11,922 bases of DNA, taken from NCBI GenBank assembly GCA_026770585.1, contig MU646594.1, positions 327,937 through 339,858 on the forward strand. The letters run 5' to 3'. The notes beneath the pieces were generated by a model. The model did not search any database, was not told the origin of the DNA, and saw nothing but the letters and a program-made list of their open reading frames with translations. Of the stretch, positions 11,106-11,922 are shown in pieces (the stretch's first letter is position 1; each line of letters begins with the position of its first letter). The position numbers and the translations under genes were made by a program. This DNA is from Baffinella frigidus (Eukaryota > Cryptophyceae > Cryptomonadales > Baffinellaceae).

Positions 11106-11180
11106 GATATTGTCATGATGTGCAAACGTGTGCACATCAATACAATATTATATGAAACATTGTCTTGATGTGCAAACGCG
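11106..11180. repeat. inverted and direct repeat around TTGATGTGCAAACG
   Basis: GATATTGTCATGATGTGCA pairs with ACATCAATACAATATT just to its right (11106-11149). The left arm is repeated directly at about 11159-11180 as ATTGTCTTGATGTGCAAACG. Confidence 0.75.
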
Positions 11181-11454
11181 AGTGGTTTGGTCAAGAGTCG
11201 TGGGACTCTCACCAGGATTTAGTCCCGGATCTGAATAGATTTAATTTTTGGGAACTGTCCATCTAAAATATTTATGGTACACACCCAGCTATTCTAAAGC
11301 CCTAAAAGTACGAAATAGCTGTAACGCCAAGCCAAATCTGAAATTCAATCTAATCAGGAACGCGAAGAGATTTGCAGACGTTTGCTAGTGCCAGTCGCGT
11401 GGCAGCAGTAGCTCTGAGAGTTTTACCACACACTTGAAAGTTTGAGGGGGATAC

Positions 11455-11480
11455 AGAAGAAGAAGAAGAAGAAGAAGAAG
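11455..11480 (+). repeat. (AAG)n microsatellite
   Basis: Eight to nine perfect GAA units between a G-rich stretch and CTCGCCAGAATCGTGG. Confidence 0.95.
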
Positions 11481-11514
11481 TCTCGCCAGAATCGTGGTAC
11501 TGTCTTGACCAACT

Positions 11515-11648
11515 TAGCAGCCACCGCGGTCTTCACGGATGCAGTCCATCTAAACTATTTGTACTAGAATCTTATCCATTGCTATGGATTCCAACCGGAA
11601 TTTCCCCCGAGAATCCGGGGGAAAATATCTTCCGTCGCTGCTAAGTGG
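11515..11648. repeat. dispersed repeat E copy 2
   Basis: Partner of 2587-2717. Ends ACTTAGCAGC and GCTGCTAAGT are a perfect 10-bp inverted pair. Inside, TTTCCCCCG pairs with CGGGGGAAA. This copy is more symmetric than copy 1. Confidence 0.8.
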
Positions 11649-11922
11649 AGTACACGAAACAAGCGTAAGAAGTACACGAAACACCTGCAAGATTTTTGCA
11701 GTACAGTCCTAGTCTTACGAGGCCTTCACGGAAGGGAATCCACGGGGGGCATATTGGGTTTGATCCAAAGTGACACAAACGCGCCTGGTGCAGTCAACAG
11801 TCGCTAGGTTAATTAGGCTCCTAACTAAAATCAATTAGGGCCAGACTCCCACCAGAATCGTGGTAAGACCTACGACCCTACGGTAGGCAACTCGTAGGGA
11901 CATAGGGGGGTTCCTACGGATA
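11649..11922. other. no gene recognised
   Basis: Short repeats only: AAGTACACGAAAC twice near 11651 and 11669, an AATTAGG fragment, and CCTACGGTAGG-type palindromes at the right end. Upstream exons of the phosphatase are expected beyond this edge. Confidence 0.5.

Noticed and set aside
10982-11212. 76-codon minus-strand open frame
   Set aside because: It runs across palindromes and a direct/inverted repeat and shows no motif or splice phase link to the phosphatase.
1-11922. tRNA or rRNA genes
   Set aside because: I found no cloverleaf with conserved A and B box sequence and no recognisable rRNA segment by eye; a covariance-model search would settle it.

Overview
The window comes from a eukaryotic nuclear genome, most likely a unicellular alga or a related protist. 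Plant/alga-type TTTAGGG telomere-like repeats and their variants (TTTGGGG, TTTCGGG, TTGAGGG, TTGCGGG) are scattered through it. There is no bacterial-style gene layout. The coding information is cut into exons of 48-85 bp between long repeat-filled introns. Donors are plain GT with little further consensus, and seven of eight acceptors read AG|G. An AG followed by G is described for dinoflagellate introns, so a dinoflagellate or relative is a reasonable guess, but the sequence alone does not prove it.

Main gene. On the minus strand, from about 10458 down to 1190, eight exons join in consistent phase into 178 codons without a stop: 10395-10458, 9212-9270, 8567-8651, 7204-7257, 6642-6689, 5040-5105, 2761-2838 and 1190-1270. 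The product is the C-terminal part of a purple (tartrate-resistant type) acid phosphatase, a calcineurin-like metallophosphoesterase. Its landmarks fall in family order: FVFIDT, LQLEWFE, VVGHYP (metal motif IV), SGGEHGNTPEL, YLCGHDHTLQ (metal motif V), SNGVHYFVSGA, and a terminal strand region GFMAHRI...MDVSAV. The N-terminal metal motifs (GDxG, GDNFY and GNHD types) are not in the window and should lie beyond the right edge. A weak candidate last exon with a stop lies at 113-169.

Introns. These are the most unusual part. They carry partial, decayed copies of their own flanking exon ends. Copies of an exon's 3' end plus its GT donor lie downstream of that exon. Copies of an exon's 5' end plus its AG acceptor lie upstream of it. 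This polarity holds for almost every exon. In one place the copies form exact 31-bp units that start with GT and end with AG.

Mobile elements. At least six short palindromic non-autonomous DNA elements of 131-154 bp share termini of the form T-N-ATC and 4-bp target duplications (ACCT twice, ACTT, AATT, GAGT, ATGT, and an imperfect AACT/AACC). Two copies of one 150-bp element sit in opposite orientation inside AGGT (read on the coding strand) at duplicated intron/exon junctions, and matching empty sites are present elsewhere in the window. This is the arrangement expected of introner-like elements that use a duplicated AGGT as splice sites.

Right end. From about 10700 to 11922 I see no convincing exon. 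The region holds a decayed palindromic element, perfect palindromes, a 135-bp dispersed repeat, an (AAG)n tract and dispersed CCTACGGTAGG-type repeats.
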